A DNA stretch of 53,939 nucleotides from assembly GCA_019425045.1 (NCBI GenBank), contig JAHYYI010000009.1, forward strand, positions 1 to 53,939, given 5' to 3'. This document shows, one piece after another, positions 7,913 through 16,263 of the stretch. Position 1 is the first letter of the stretch, and the number at the start of each line of letters is the position of its first letter. A program made the position numbers and the translations under genes. This DNA is from Collinsella sp. (GTDB lineage Bacteria > Actinomycetota > Coriobacteriia > Coriobacteriales > Coriobacteriaceae). The notes beneath the pieces are model-generated. The model was not told the DNA's origin. It searched no databases and saw only the letters and a program-made list of their open reading frames with translations.

Positions 7913-8341
7913 ATGTCCAACCAGGGCAAGAAGGTCAAGACTCATTATCGCGGCACGCTCGACGACGGCACGCAGTTCGATAGCTCCTACGATCGCGGCG
8001 AACCGCTGGAGTTCACCTGCGGCGCCGGTCAGATGATCAAGGGCTTCGACGCCGCCGTGGTCGACATGCAGGTGGGCGAGAAGAAGACCGTGCACATTCC
8101 TGCTGCCGATGCCTACGGCGAGCACAACCCCGAGATGGTCCTGACCTTCCCGGCCGAACAGGTTCCCAACATCGAGCAGATCGAGAAGGGCATGAAGCTC
8201 TTCCTGTCCACGCCGAGCGGTATGCCCGTCCCCGCCGTGGTCATCGACGTAACGCCCGAGGCCGTGACGCTCGACGCCAACCACGAGCTGGCCGGCAAGG
8301 ACCTCAACTTTGATATCGAGCTCGTCGAGGTCGAGGGCTAG
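7913..8341 (+). CDS. FKBP-type peptidyl-prolyl isomerase (SlyD-like)
   Basis: A 142-residue prolyl isomerase and chaperone. The FKBP halves flank an inserted flap (GAGQMIKGFDAAVVDM; then PAADAYGEHNPEMVLTF) as in SlyD. It lacks the histidine- and cysteine-rich tail that lets E. coli SlyD bind nickel. ATG 7913 follows GGAGG by 7 bp. The next gene begins 3 bp after the stop and encodes a UreE-like protein, so they are cotranscribed; SlyD-type proteins are known to cooperate with nickel chaperones. Confidence 0.92.
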   Translation: MSNQGKKVKTHYRGTLDDGTQFDSSYDRGEPLEFTCGAGQMIKGFDAAVVDMQVGEKKTVHIPAADAYGEHNPEMVLTFPAEQVPNIEQIEKGMKLFLSTPSGMPVPAVVIDVTPEAVTLDANHELAGKDLNFDIELVEVEG

Positions 8342-8344
8342 AGT

Positions 8345-8923
8345 ATGCCTGAACGCTTGGTTTCGACGACATGCTTGGGAAATCTCAACGATCCGTCCTA
8401 TGAACTCCTACTTCGCCGGGAGCTGGGCGGTGTCTTTGAAGTTGACGAGCTCCTGCTCGATTGGGACCAGGCTGATGCGCGCACGTTTGTGGGCGTGACG
8501 GAGCTGGGACGCACGATCGATGTTCGGCTGGATACTGCCGACGGCGGTCGTCTTGCCGATGGCGACGTGCTCGCCATTGACCGTTCGGGCATGGTGCCCG
8601 TGGCGGTTGTCGTGCACCTGCGCAGCGCCGAGGTCTATTTGGTCGAAGTCGACCGCATGGATCCGATTGCACTCGCGCATGCGTGCTGGGAGATCGGCAA
8701 CATGCATGCGCCGCTCTTCCGGGGCGACTCGGACGAGCATACCGTGCGCATGTATACGCCGGTGCAGCCTGTTTTGGGCCGCATGCTTCGGGGTGTCGAG
8801 GGTGTTCGGCTCTCGGTGGTTACCCGTGAACTCGATGCGGACCGGCGCTTTGCGTCGAGTGCGGCGGAGGTCGTCGTGAGCATAGCTCCCGACTTTGCCA
8901 TCGTAAAAAAGACGCGCGGCTAA
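8345..8923 (+). CDS. UreE-like nickel chaperone, no urease nearby
   Basis: A 192-residue protein with the C-terminal UreE signature: LAHACWEIGNMHAPLF parallels the UreE 'LGNRHVP' helix with its conserved metal-binding histidine, and LGRMLRGVEGVRL matches the following helix. The N-terminal half has the small beta-rich peptide-binding domain expected of UreE. No poly-histidine tail is present, and no urease or hydrogenase genes lie in the window. It may deliver nickel to another enzyme, or work with the upstream FKBP. Family assignment by motif only. Confidence 0.7.
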   Translation: MPERLVSTTCLGNLNDPSYELLLRRELGGVFEVDELLLDWDQADARTFVGVTELGRTIDVRLDTADGGRLADGDVLAIDRSGMVPVAVVVHLRSAEVYLVEVDRMDPIALAHACWEIGNMHAPLFRGDSDEHTVRMYTPVQPVLGRMLRGVEGVRLSVVTRELDADRRFASSAAEVVVSIAPDFAIVKKTRG

Positions 8924-8935
8924 GTGCGCGTATGC

Positions 8936-8978
8936 GCAAGACGGGCTTTGAGGGGTGACCGATCAAAGTCCGTCTTGC
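8936..8978 (+). terminator. Hairpin after the UreE-like gene
   Basis: A 16-bp stem (8936-8951 with 8963-8978, one G-T pair) follows the stop by 13 bp. The tail TGTTGAT is only partly U-rich, so termination may be incomplete before the HAD gene. Confidence 0.6.
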
Positions 8979-9007
8979 TGTTGATAAGAGGCTTTGGGGG
9001 AAAGCAT

Positions 9008-9805
9008 ATGGGTCTTGAGGGAATCAAGCTGATTGCATGCGATTTGGACGGCACGTTGCTGCATCCGGGGGAGCGCGAGCCGCGTTCCGAGGCCTTTGAG
9101 CTTATCGATGAGCTGCATCGTCGCGGTATCGTGTTTATGCCGGCGAGCGGCCGTCAATATGCGAGCTTGCGCTACCTGTTTGCCCCGGTGGCCGATGAGC
9201 TCGCCTACGTATGCGAAAACGGAGCCCTGGTGATGAGCGAGGGGCGTGCCGTTGTCAAGCGTTCCATGGAGCGTTGCCTTGCTATGGATATCGCGAATGC
9301 CGTGGTTGCGTATCCCCATGCCGACGTGACCCTTTCGTGTGAGGGGCGCCTCTACACCATGAGCGGCAACGACGCGTTTGTTGAACACCTGCGTTATGAG
9401 GTCCACTGCGATGTGGCGGTGGTCGACCGTCCCGAGGACATCGACGAGGACGTCATTAAGATTGCCTTCCAGACGCCCGAGGCAGAGCAGCCGGCGGCGC
9501 TGGAGTATTTCGAGCGCCACTTTAGCGACTGTGTCGACGTGATGACGTCGGGAACCGAGTGGACGGACTTTATCGGCTTTGATTCGGGTAAGGGTTCCGC
9601 GCTTGCCGATTACGGTCGTGCCCTGGGAATTTCGCCCGATGAGATGATGGCGTTTGGCGATAACGAAAACGACCGCGACATGCTCAACGTAGTGGGCCAT
9701 CCCTATCTAATGGAGAGCTGCAATCCCTCTATGCGTGGCATCAACGACCGCGTCCGTTACGTACGCACGGTCGAAGAGGAGCTGCGTCGCCTGCTCGCCG
9801 AGTAG
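9008..9805 (+). CDS. Cof-type HAD-IIB phosphatase
   Basis: A 265-residue haloacid-dehalogenase hydrolase: motif I is ACDLDGTLL (nucleophile and acid-base aspartates), motif II PASGRQ, and motif IV FGDNENDRDM. The cap region lies between residues ~85 and 190 (type IIB). Such enzymes dephosphorylate sugar phosphates or flavin and thiamin intermediates; the substrate cannot be read from the sequence. ATG 9008 is chosen because GGGGGAAAG precedes it; the reading frame is open upstream but runs through the terminator hairpin. Confidence 0.92.
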   Translation: MGLEGIKLIACDLDGTLLHPGEREPRSEAFELIDELHRRGIVFMPASGRQYASLRYLFAPVADELAYVCENGALVMSEGRAVVKRSMERCLAMDIANAVVAYPHADVTLSCEGRLYTMSGNDAFVEHLRYEVHCDVAVVDRPEDIDEDVIKIAFQTPEAEQPAALEYFERHFSDCVDVMTSGTEWTDFIGFDSGKGSALADYGRALGISPDEMMAFGDNENDRDMLNVVGHPYLMESCNPSMRGINDRVRYVRTVEEELRRLLAE

Positions 9806-9808
9806 ATA

Positions 9809-9879
9809 TTTGGGACATGCCTAGAAATGTACTGTTTGCTGTAGCGGATGGGCAAGTAGATTTGCAGGCATGTCCCAAA
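9809..9879. repeat. Extragenic palindrome between convergent genes
   Basis: Arms 9809-9822 (TTTGGGACATGCCT) and 9866-9879 are perfect 14-bp inverted copies. Inside, 9823-9837 and 9851-9865 pair partially, and the central segment includes CTGTTTGC. It sits between the convergent HAD and Fur-family genes and may act as a bidirectional terminator. The CTGTTTGC core recurs in the hairpins at 19172 and 20353. Confidence 0.75.
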
Positions 9880-9881
9880 GG

Positions 9882-10262
9882 CTACTGGCAGTCGGGGCAG
9901 AGTCCCTCAAAGATGGTGTAGTGCGAGCTGACGCTCCATCCGATTTGCTCGGACGCCTTGGCGTCGAGCTGGGCATCGAAGGGGAGCGGTACGTCGATGA
10001 CGCGGCTGCACGAGGTGCAGATGATATGCGCATGCGGCTCGATCGTGCGATCGAAGCGGCTGCCGCCTGGTGTCTTGATGGAGAGGATCTCTCCGGCATC
10101 GGCCAGGAGGTTGAGATTGCGGTAGACCGTGCCGCGGCTGATTTTGTCATCCTGTGCGCGCACGACGTTGTAGATTTCGTCGGCGGTGGGATGGTTGTAG
10201 CTTTGGCGCACGGCGTCAAGAACCAGCTTTCGCTGCCTGGTATTCCTTCTTTGCACCGCCAT
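9882..10262 (-). CDS. Fur-family metal/peroxide regulator, PerR-like
   Basis: A 126-residue winged-helix repressor. The DNA-recognition helix contains ISRGTVYRNLNLL. Regulatory ligands resemble PerR: H in NHPTAD, D in SRFDRT, HxH in PHAHIIC, and D in VID. Structural zinc cysteines are CTSC and CPDC. These features favour a PerR-type peroxide sensor over Fur or Zur, but this is a motif-based call. Upstream AT-rich DNA (around 10295-10330) may hold its promoter and an autoregulatory site. Confidence 0.88.
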   Translation of the reverse strand: MAVQRRNTRQRKLVLDAVRQSYNHPTADEIYNVVRAQDDKISRGTVYRNLNLLADAGEILSIKTPGGSRFDRTIEPHAHIICTSCSRVIDVPLPFDAQLDAKASEQIGWSVSSHYTIFEGLCPDCQ

Positions 10263-10323
10263 GCGCCTCGCCTCTTTTCTATCAACGGCCGTAGGTAAAT
10301 GATACCGTATTTAGCACACAATA

Positions 10324-10734
10324 CTAATAACGAGGAATGAAACTGTCTTCATTGGCAAGTGGGGCTTGGGCCTGGGCTTCTACGAGGTGAAAACGCGTTC
10401 CCATGCGCTCGTAGGAGGCATGAAGCGCCTCGAGATGAGATAGGATGTTTGCCGGAGCTCCCTGTATCTCCATCTCGACCGAGCCGTCTTCCATGTTGCG
10501 CACCCAGCCGGTGAGTGCGCGTGTCTGCGCGAGGTTGGTGTTGGTAAAGCGAAAACCAACGCCCTGGACTTGCCCCGCCCAGCGCAGGAAATAGCGCAGG
10601 GGAGTGTCTTGAGTGGCCTCGTCGCTTGCGAACACAGTAAGCCTGCGGCGCAACTCGAGCTCGATGTTTGATGGTTTTTGAGGCTCTCGACTGCCGCCGG
10701 TGACGCTGGAGAAGAACGCATCGAAGAAGCCCAT
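10324..10734 (-). CDS. acyP: Acylphosphatase with N-terminal extension
   Basis: Hydrolyses acyl phosphates. The acylphosphatase core (about residues 47-136) has GQVQGVGFRF with the catalytic arginine, and GWVRNMEDGSVEMEIQG with the catalytic asparagine. The first ~45 residues (MGFFDAFFSSVTGG...) are extra and contain a short hydrophobic start. ATG 10734 begins 2 bp after the stop of the upstream oxidoreductase gene, so translation is probably coupled. Total 136 residues, against about 90 for the family core. Confidence 0.88.
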   Translation of the reverse strand: MGFFDAFFSSVTGGSREPQKPSNIELELRRRLTVFASDEATQDTPLRYFLRWAGQVQGVGFRFTNTNLAQTRALTGWVRNMEDGSVEMEIQGAPANILSHLEALHASYERMGTRFHLVEAQAQAPLANEDSFIPRY

Positions 10735-10736
10735 CG

Positions 10737-11843
10737 CTAGGCCTGCTTGCCTGCGTCGGACGGGAAGGTAATGCCGGCCTGCTGGCGCACGGCATCCATG
10801 ATGCGCAATGAGACGAGCGTGACATCGCGGTAGTGGCCAAGTTCGTGACGTCCCGCCGGGGTTTCCCAAATCTCTTCCTTAACGTTATCGATGCCGCCGA
10901 TGGCGGTGATAAAGTCTGTGAGTTCGTATTCCATAGTGTTGCTCGATTTGGGCAGGTCGAGCACGCGGCCGTTGTCGCCCTGTTCGCGCGGTGCCTCGGT
11001 CGCCGAGCCGCGTACGACATCGCCGCGATAGTCGATGCGGACGTTGCGGGGCGTGGACAGATGGTCGATCTGGATAGTGCCACGCTCGCCTTCGATCTGC
11101 GAGGGTAGCAGGTCATTCGTTATTTTGGAGTGCGCGAGCTCGACGGAGATACGGCCACCGCCGTAGCTGGCGAGGATGGAACCGCAGCCGTCGATGGGGC
11201 CGTGCGTGAGCTGTCGCGTGGCGGGGTCGAGCAGAGTAGCCATGCTCGTAAGGCCGGAGGGCATGCCGAAAATCTCGACCATGGGCTCGACGGTGTAGAC
11301 GCCAATGTCCATGAGGGAACCCGATGCCATATTGCAGTCGAAGATATTGGTGGCGCGTCCCGCGAGAATCTCGTTGTAGCGCGAGGAATATTTGCCAAAG
11401 CGCAATGAGGCGCGGCGGATGGGGGCGATCTCGCCCAGGGCGTCCTCGATGGCGTGGAAGGCGGGGTCGTGGAGGGGACGCATGGCCTCGAGGGCCACGA
11501 CACCTGCTGCCTCGGCAGCGCGGAAGACTTCCAGCGCCTGCGCTTCGGTGGCGCAGAAGGGCTTCTCGACGATGACGTGCTTGCCACCGGCGATGCAGAC
11601 AAGGGCCTGCTCGTAGTGAAGTGCGTTAGGGCTGCCGATGTAGACGGCGTCGACGTCGTCGGCGGACGCAAGCTCGTCAAGTGCGGTGAAGTTACGCTCG
11701 CCGCCGTGTTCGGCGGTAAAGGCGGCACCGCGATTGGCATCGCGTGAAAGCGTGCCCACAAACGCGGCTTGGTCGTTGGCGTTGACGACTTGGATAAAGT
11801 CGTCGGTGATCATGGATGTGCCGATGGTCGCGATGCGCAGCAT
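10737..11843 (-). CDS. Gfo/Idh/MocA family oxidoreductase
   Basis: A 368-residue NAD(P)-dependent oxidoreductase. The N-terminal Rossmann fold starts LRIATIGTSMITDDF, and the family lysine lies in HVIVEKPFC. The C-terminal half is the usual substrate-binding sheet. ATG 11843 follows GGGGG on the minus strand; the longer upstream reading is in intergenic DNA. Substrate unknown. The acylphosphatase gene is coupled immediately downstream. Confidence 0.9.
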   Translation of the reverse strand: MLRIATIGTSMITDDFIQVVNANDQAAFVGTLSRDANRGAAFTAEHGGERNFTALDELASADDVDAVYIGSPNALHYEQALVCIAGGKHVIVEKPFCATEAQALEVFRAAEAAGVVALEAMRPLHDPAFHAIEDALGEIAPIRRASLRFGKYSSRYNEILAGRATNIFDCNMASGSLMDIGVYTVEPMVEIFGMPSGLTSMATLLDPATRQLTHGPIDGCGSILASYGGGRISVELAHSKITNDLLPSQIEGERGTIQIDHLSTPRNVRIDYRGDVVRGSATEAPREQGDNGRVLDLPKSSNTMEYELTDFITAIGGIDNVKEEIWETPAGRHELGHYRDVTLVSLRIMDAVRQQAGITFPSDAGKQA

Positions 11844-11916
11844 ACGTCCCCCTTGCGTTGTTTGGTCTACAGGATGAGTGTAGCGCGTGGGGATATAAAG
11901 CTGCGCGAAAACGCTA

Positions 11917-12402
11917 TTACAGGTCGCTCTCGTTAAAGCCGGCGTCGATATCGAGGTTGCTGCCGTCGGCCGCCGTGGTGGCGAGCTCATCGCAGCGCTC
12001 GTTGAGCTCGTGACCGGCGTGACCCTTAACCCAGATGAAATCAACCTTGTGCTTGCTTTTGGCGGCGAGTAGGCGCTCCCACAGGTCGCGGTTCTTGACG
12101 GGCTGCTTGTTGGCGGTTTTCCATCCGCGCTTTTTCCAGCCGTCGATCCAGTGCTTGTTAAAGGCGTTGACGACGTACTGCGAATCGGAATGGACTTCGA
12201 CGTCGCAGGGGCGGTTGAGCGCCTCGAGTGCCACGATAACGGCCATGAGCTCCATACGGTTGTTGGTGGTCTTAGCGTAGCCGCGTGAAAGCTCGGAGGT
12301 AAAGGTCTTGCCGGCGGGGTTGGTGTATTTGAGCACGGCGCCGTAGCCGCCGCGTCCCGGATTTGATCGGGCCGAGCCGTCGGTATAGATGATGACCTTC
12401 AC
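11917..12402 (-). CDS. rnhA: Ribonuclease HI
   Basis: Cleaves RNA in RNA-DNA hybrids. The catalytic residues are visible: D in YTDGSARSNPG, E in NNRMELMAV, D in HSDSQYV and the late D in ERCDELA, and the handle region WKTANKQPVKNRDLW is present. It starts at GTG 12402 with AAAGGA 5 bp upstream. At 161 residues it is standard length. Confidence 0.95.
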   Translation of the reverse strand: MKVIIYTDGSARSNPGRGGYGAVLKYTNPAGKTFTSELSRGYAKTTNNRMELMAVIVALEALNRPCDVEVHSDSQYVVNAFNKHWIDGWKKRGWKTANKQPVKNRDLWERLLAAKSKHKVDFIWVKGHAGHELNERCDELATTAADGSNLDIDAGFNESDL

Positions 12403-12501
12403 GGACTTCCTTTCGTTGAGTGCGTTTCATGTGAGTGACCATTGTAGCGCCATGCCCGCCGGGGGCTAGCAATCTATGATTTCTGCCCCGTCTTCCGACA
12501 G

Positions 12502-13404
12502 TTAGTTGGCATGGATGATGCGGTTGAGCTCGTCGAGGTATTGCTGCAAGAGGGGAGAGGGCTTGCGCTCGTCGTGCATGATAAAGCCTACGCGCATCGT
12601 TGGGGCGTCTGCTAACGGGATCGATGCCATGCCCCATTGCATTTCATTGGAGAGGACACCGGTCGACAGGGTGTAACCGTTCGACGTGATAAGTAAGTTA
12701 GTAAGTGTTCCGCGGTCCGAGATTCGTATGTTGCGGTCGCAAGGGATATAGCTAAAAGGTTCCTCGGCGTAATAGAAGGAGTTTGAGGTTCCCTGCTCAA
12801 AGCTATAACGCGTATAGGGTGTGAGGTCGGCAAGGGACAGCTGCGGGCGGCGTGCGAGCGGGTGGCGCTCGCTTACGAAGACGTGGACCGTCGCGTCGAA
12901 GAGGGGATGGAAGCTCGCGCGCGCATCGGCAAAAGCCTTCTGCAGAGCGCGGGTGTTAAAGTCGTCCAGATAGAGGATGCCGATGTCGCTGCGAAACGCG
13001 CGGACGTCATCGATGATCTGCGATGTGGTGGTCTCACGCATGATGAACTCGAACTTGCTGTCGCGGCAGCGCTCGACGACGTTGACAAAGGCCTCGACCG
13101 AGAACGCGTAGTGTTGGGCCGAGATGGCAAGGCGCGCCTGGGGTGTACCGCCGTCCTCGTAGCGGGCCTCGAGCATATCTGCCTGCTCCACGACCTGGCG
13201 TGCATAACCTAAAAGTTCGGTACCGTCGTTGGTGAGCGTGACGCCGCGGCTGGAGCGCGTAAAGATCTCCAGATGGAGCTCCTGTTCCAGGCTTTTGACG
13301 GCATTGGAGATATTGGACTGTGCCGTATAGAGGCGCTGAGCTGCGGCGTTGATTGAACCGGACTCTGCCACGGCGATCAAAAAACGAAGCTGTTGGAGGG
13401 TCAT
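12502..13404 (-). CDS. LysR-family transcriptional regulator
   Basis: A 300-residue LysR-type regulator: N-terminal winged helix (LQQLRFLIAVAESGSINAAA; QSNISNAVKSLEQEL) and a C-terminal effector-binding domain. It is divergent from metY with a 273-bp gap that contains an inverted repeat of LysR type, so it probably controls metY and itself, with a sulfur-pathway effector such as O-acetylhomoserine or O-acetylserine. The effector is inference from position. Confidence 0.92.
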   Translation of the reverse strand: MTLQQLRFLIAVAESGSINAAAQRLYTAQSNISNAVKSLEQELHLEIFTRSSRGVTLTNDGTELLGYARQVVEQADMLEARYEDGGTPQARLAISAQHYAFSVEAFVNVVERCRDSKFEFIMRETTTSQIIDDVRAFRSDIGILYLDDFNTRALQKAFADARASFHPLFDATVHVFVSERHPLARRPQLSLADLTPYTRYSFEQGTSNSFYYAEEPFSYIPCDRNIRISDRGTLTNLLITSNGYTLSTGVLSNEMQWGMASIPLADAPTMRVGFIMHDERKPSPLLQQYLDELNRIIHAN

Positions 13405-13426
13405 CGGCTCCCGTCCTTTCGATAGC

Positions 13427-13443
13427 TATCTATAAAACAGATA
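13427..13443. promoter_or_regulatory. Candidate LysR operator
   Basis: TATCT (13427-13431) and AGATA (13439-13443) form an inverted repeat with a 7-bp centre, fitting the T-N11-A pattern of LysR sites. It lies 22 bp before the regulator's start codon and just upstream of the metY promoter. Confidence 0.55.
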
Positions 13444-13465
13444 ACAGGTTAGCGCTTTTAAGTGA

Positions 13466-13494
13466 TTGACCGAGGGAAACAATGCTCGTACTAT
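13466..13494 (+). promoter_or_regulatory. Probable metY promoter
   Basis: TTGACC (13466-13471) and TACTAT (13489-13494) with a 17-bp spacer. A transcript from here would have a leader of about 175 nt before metY that includes the short reading frame at 13563. Confidence 0.6.
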
Positions 13495-13562
13495 TCAAAA
13501 CACACAAAGGCGGTAGGTAATTAAGCCAACCACGGAACCGGGATGCGAAAGGAGGCCCGCAT

Positions 13563-13616
13563 ATGAATTGCTTACCAAGACGAATGCCGGGCTCCTGTTT
13601 GCGTCCGTCGGCGTGA
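13563..13616 (+). CDS. 17-residue leader peptide (uORF) before metY
   Basis: The frame encodes MNCLPRRMPGSCLRPSA and stops with TGA. It has an almost ideal ribosome-binding site, AAAGGAGG (13548-13555), 7 bp before ATG, so translation is likely. It has two cysteine codons (positions 3 and 12), fitting a sulfur-amino-acid attenuator. 13551-13559 can pair with 13588-13595, hiding the ribosome-binding site, while 13592-13597 can instead pair with 13618-13623. These are mutually exclusive. A T-rich run (13643-13652) lies between the peptide and metY. Expression and function are unproven. Confidence 0.55.
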   Translation: MNCLPRRMPGSCLRPSA

Positions 13617-13677
13617 TCAGGAGACAGCGACTTACTTCTCTCTTTTTATTTACTTTCGTTCGATCAAGGAGATCATC

Positions 13678-14988
13678 ATGAGCCAGTTCATCAACAACCC
13701 CGAGCACACCTTTGGTTTCGATACCCTGCAGCTGCACGTTGGCCAGGAGAGCGCCGATCCTGCATCCGACTCCCGTGCCGTGCCTATCTATCAAACCACG
13801 AGCTATGTGTTCCACAACTCCCAGCACGCCGCCGACCGCTTTGGTCTTGCCGACGCCGGTAACATCTACGGCCGTCTGACCAACTCCACCCAGGGCGTCT
13901 TCGAGGACCGTATCGCCGCGCTCGAGGGTGGCGTGGCCGGTCTTGCCGTCGCCTCCGGTGCCGCTGCCATCACCTATACCCTGCAGGCACTTGCCCAGGC
14001 TGGTGACCACGTGGTCGCCCAGAAGACCATCTACGGCGGTTCCTACAACCTGCTGGAGCATACGCTCTCACAGTTTGGCGTCGAGACCACGTTTGTCGAC
14101 GCCCATAACCTGGACGAGGTCGAGGGTGCCATCAAGGACAACACCACGGTCATCTACCTCGAGACGCTCGGCAACCCCAACTCCGACATCCCCAACATCG
14201 ACGCCATCTCCGAGATCGCCAAGAAGCACGGTCTGCCGGTTGTCGTCGACAACACCTTCGGCACCCCGTATCTGTTCCGTCCGCTGGAGCATGGTGCCAA
14301 CATCGTCGTCCACTCCGCAACCAAGTTCATCGGCGGCCACGGCACCTCGCTGGGCGGTGTGATCGTCGACGGCGGTAACTTCGATTGGAAGGCGAGTGGC
14401 AAGTACGCCCAGATCGCCGAGCCCAATCCCTCCTACCACGGTGTTTCGTTTGCCGAGGCTGCCGGTCCCGCGGCCTTCGCAACCTATGTCCGCGCTATCC
14501 TGCTGCGTGACGAGGGCGCTTGCATTAGTCCGTTTAACGCCTGGATCTTGCTCCAGGGCACCGAGACGCTTTCGCTGCGCGTCGACCGCCATGTCGAGAA
14601 CACCAAGAAGGTCGTTGAGTTCCTTGCCGGCGACAGCCACGTTGCCAAGGTGAACCACCCGAGCCTGCCCGAGCACCCCGATCACGAGCTCTATCAGAAG
14701 TACTTCCCTCGTGGCGGCGCCTCGATCTTTACCTTTGAGATTAAGGGTGGCCAGGAGGCAGCTTGGAAGTTCATCGATCATCTGCAGGTGTTCTCGCTGC
14801 TCGCCAACGTGGCCGACGTCAAGTCGCTCGTCGTGCACCCGGCTACGACTACGCACTCCCAGCTCTCTGCCGAGGAACTCGCCGAGCAGAACATCACGCC
14901 CTCCACGATCCGTCTTTCCATCGGTACCGAGAACGCCGAGGATATCATTTGGGATCTGAAGCAGGCCTTCGCCGCGCTGGACGAGTAA
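13678..14988 (+). CDS. metY: O-acetylhomoserine sulfhydrylase
   Basis: PLP enzyme that makes homocysteine from O-acetylhomoserine and sulfide. The PLP lysine lies in SATKFIGGHGTSLGG, with the upstream phosphate-binding region ASGAAAITYTLQALAQAGDHV and the aspartate in VVVDNTFGTPYLFRP. At 436 residues it matches MetY rather than the ~380-residue cystathionine gamma-synthase group. AAGGAG 6 bp before ATG 13678 supports the start. It is likely regulated by the divergent LysR protein and by the leader described above. Confidence 0.95.
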   Translation: MSQFINNPEHTFGFDTLQLHVGQESADPASDSRAVPIYQTTSYVFHNSQHAADRFGLADAGNIYGRLTNSTQGVFEDRIAALEGGVAGLAVASGAAAITYTLQALAQAGDHVVAQKTIYGGSYNLLEHTLSQFGVETTFVDAHNLDEVEGAIKDNTTVIYLETLGNPNSDIPNIDAISEIAKKHGLPVVVDNTFGTPYLFRPLEHGANIVVHSATKFIGGHGTSLGGVIVDGGNFDWKASGKYAQIAEPNPSYHGVSFAEAAGPAAFATYVRAILLRDEGACISPFNAWILLQGTETLSLRVDRHVENTKKVVEFLAGDSHVAKVNHPSLPEHPDHELYQKYFPRGGASIFTFEIKGGQEAAWKFIDHLQVFSLLANVADVKSLVVHPATTTHSQLSAEELAEQNITPSTIRLSIGTENAEDIIWDLKQAFAALDE

Positions 14989-15049
14989 GGCGACTTGTGC
15001 AAGGACCCCTTGCGACTCGATAGGTATAACTGCATAAAATGCCTGCTCA

Positions 15050-15089
15050 AGGCGCCTGTGCGAACAATGGTTGCACAGGCGCCTTTTTT
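15050..15089 (+). terminator. Terminator after metY
   Basis: A perfect 11-bp stem (GGCGCCTGTGC 15051-15061 with 15073-15083), 11-nt loop and TTTTTT (15084-15089). The rest of the gap up to 15300 holds no gene I can support; it contains AT-rich promoter-like DNA for the next gene. Confidence 0.92.
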
Positions 15090-15300
15090 GCATAGAGAGG
15101 GTGCAAAAACAGGGTTTTTGACACGCTTTATGCATTCGAGTTGTGGAAAACTCCTGTTGAGCGGATGTGAGTTTTACGCAAATGACGTGCACCTTTTGAG
15201 AAAAACCGCAGGTCGCGATTTGCTCGGGGTACCATGCAGCGCGATCGAATCACACGCAGCTTAAACGCAGCAAAAACGCACTACGGAGGTTTCCAGCTAC

Positions 15301-16077
15301 ATGAGGATCGATTCACGAAAACCGAAAGCCGCCGCCCTTTCCGCCGCTCTGACCGTGGCACTTTTGATGGGCGCCGGCGCAACTGATGCCCACGCGGCAA
15401 CACTATCCGATACGGTCGGATCTACGCCGTCCGAGGCGACGCTGGTGCAGCCCGTCGACTACCGCGGCGACGGTTATGGCTCTATGCAGGAGTGGAACGC
15501 CTCGATGGGGGCAAAGCGCGATTCCCTGGAGATGCGCGCTCAGATCATTATGAATATGTATGGCGACTATGCTACCGATGACGAGCGTGCTGTGTTGCAG
15601 GGTTGCATCGACGGTGCGGGCAGTCTTTTGACGATGGATGAGGTCGACGCCAAGTCGACCGAGCTCGACGAGCTTCGCTCCACGCTTGAGGATGCCAAGC
15701 GCGAGGCGCTCGAGGCTGCCGCAGCCGAAGCCGAGTCCGCTGAGGCCGTTCAGGCTTCGTATTACAACGCCGGCTCTGGCTCGTCTTACACGTCTGCTGC
15801 GTATTACGCGAACGGCTCGGGTCTGACGCGCTCGAGCGGCGTCAATAACTATAACGGCCGCCGCGAGACTTATTACAGCAGCAACGTGTTGTATCACCAC
15901 CGCACGGGCGAATGGACGCAGGATTCCGAGGGCTTTTGGCGCGATTCCGATGGCTACTACGTCGTTGCCGCGGGCGATAAGGCCCAAGGCTCCACGTTTA
16001 CCGGTTCCAAGGGCGAGTGCAAGGTCTATGACTCCGGCTGTGCTGCCGGAACCACCGACTACTACACTGGCTGGTAA
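15301..16077 (+). CDS. Secreted wall-associated protein with coiled coil
   Basis: 258 residues. A signal peptide (ALSAALTVALLMGAGA, cleavage probably after AHA near residue 33) is followed by a helical Glu/Ala-rich segment (about 110-148, likely coiled coil), a Ser/Tyr/Gly-rich linker, and a C-terminal domain starting YNGRRETYYS and ending KVYDSGCAAGTTDYYTGW. That last domain matches, from memory, a module common at the ends of secreted Gram-positive cell-wall proteins. No catalytic residues of NlpC/P60 type are seen. GGAGG lies 11 bp before the ATG. Confidence 0.8.
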   Translation: MRIDSRKPKAAALSAALTVALLMGAGATDAHAATLSDTVGSTPSEATLVQPVDYRGDGYGSMQEWNASMGAKRDSLEMRAQIIMNMYGDYATDDERAVLQGCIDGAGSLLTMDEVDAKSTELDELRSTLEDAKREALEAAAAEAESAEAVQASYYNAGSGSSYTSAAYYANGSGLTRSSGVNNYNGRRETYYSSNVLYHHRTGEWTQDSEGFWRDSDGYYVVAAGDKAQGSTFTGSKGECKVYDSGCAAGTTDYYTGW

Positions 16078-16106
16078 TTTTTCTGCATCACGGATATTTG
16101 GCGGAT

Positions 16107-16151
16107 GGGCGTCTTTACCGAGCTTTAGGGCAACGTAAGGACGCCCGTTCT
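16107..16151 (+). terminator. Hairpin after the secreted protein gene
   Basis: GGGCGTCTTTAC pairs with GTAAGGACGCCC (one G-T pair) around a 16-nt loop, and is followed by GTTCTAT, a weak U tract. Confidence 0.55.
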
Positions 16152-16263
16152 ATGTATGCGTTTGAGTTAACAGAGCGCTTACCGTGGCAGTACGCCGCGC
16201 ATATGGGCGCGGGGCACACTAGTTCATGAGGAATAAGGTCTTTCTCGTGGAGGAAGTGGTCTT

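Noticed and set aside
13500..13677. SAM riboswitch before metY
   Set aside because: The SAM-I and SAM-II core sequences are absent; the leader-peptide explanation fits better.
15090..15300. c-di-AMP (ydaO-type) riboswitch before the secreted protein gene
   Set aside because: Such switches often precede wall genes, but I could not align the conserved segments with confidence.
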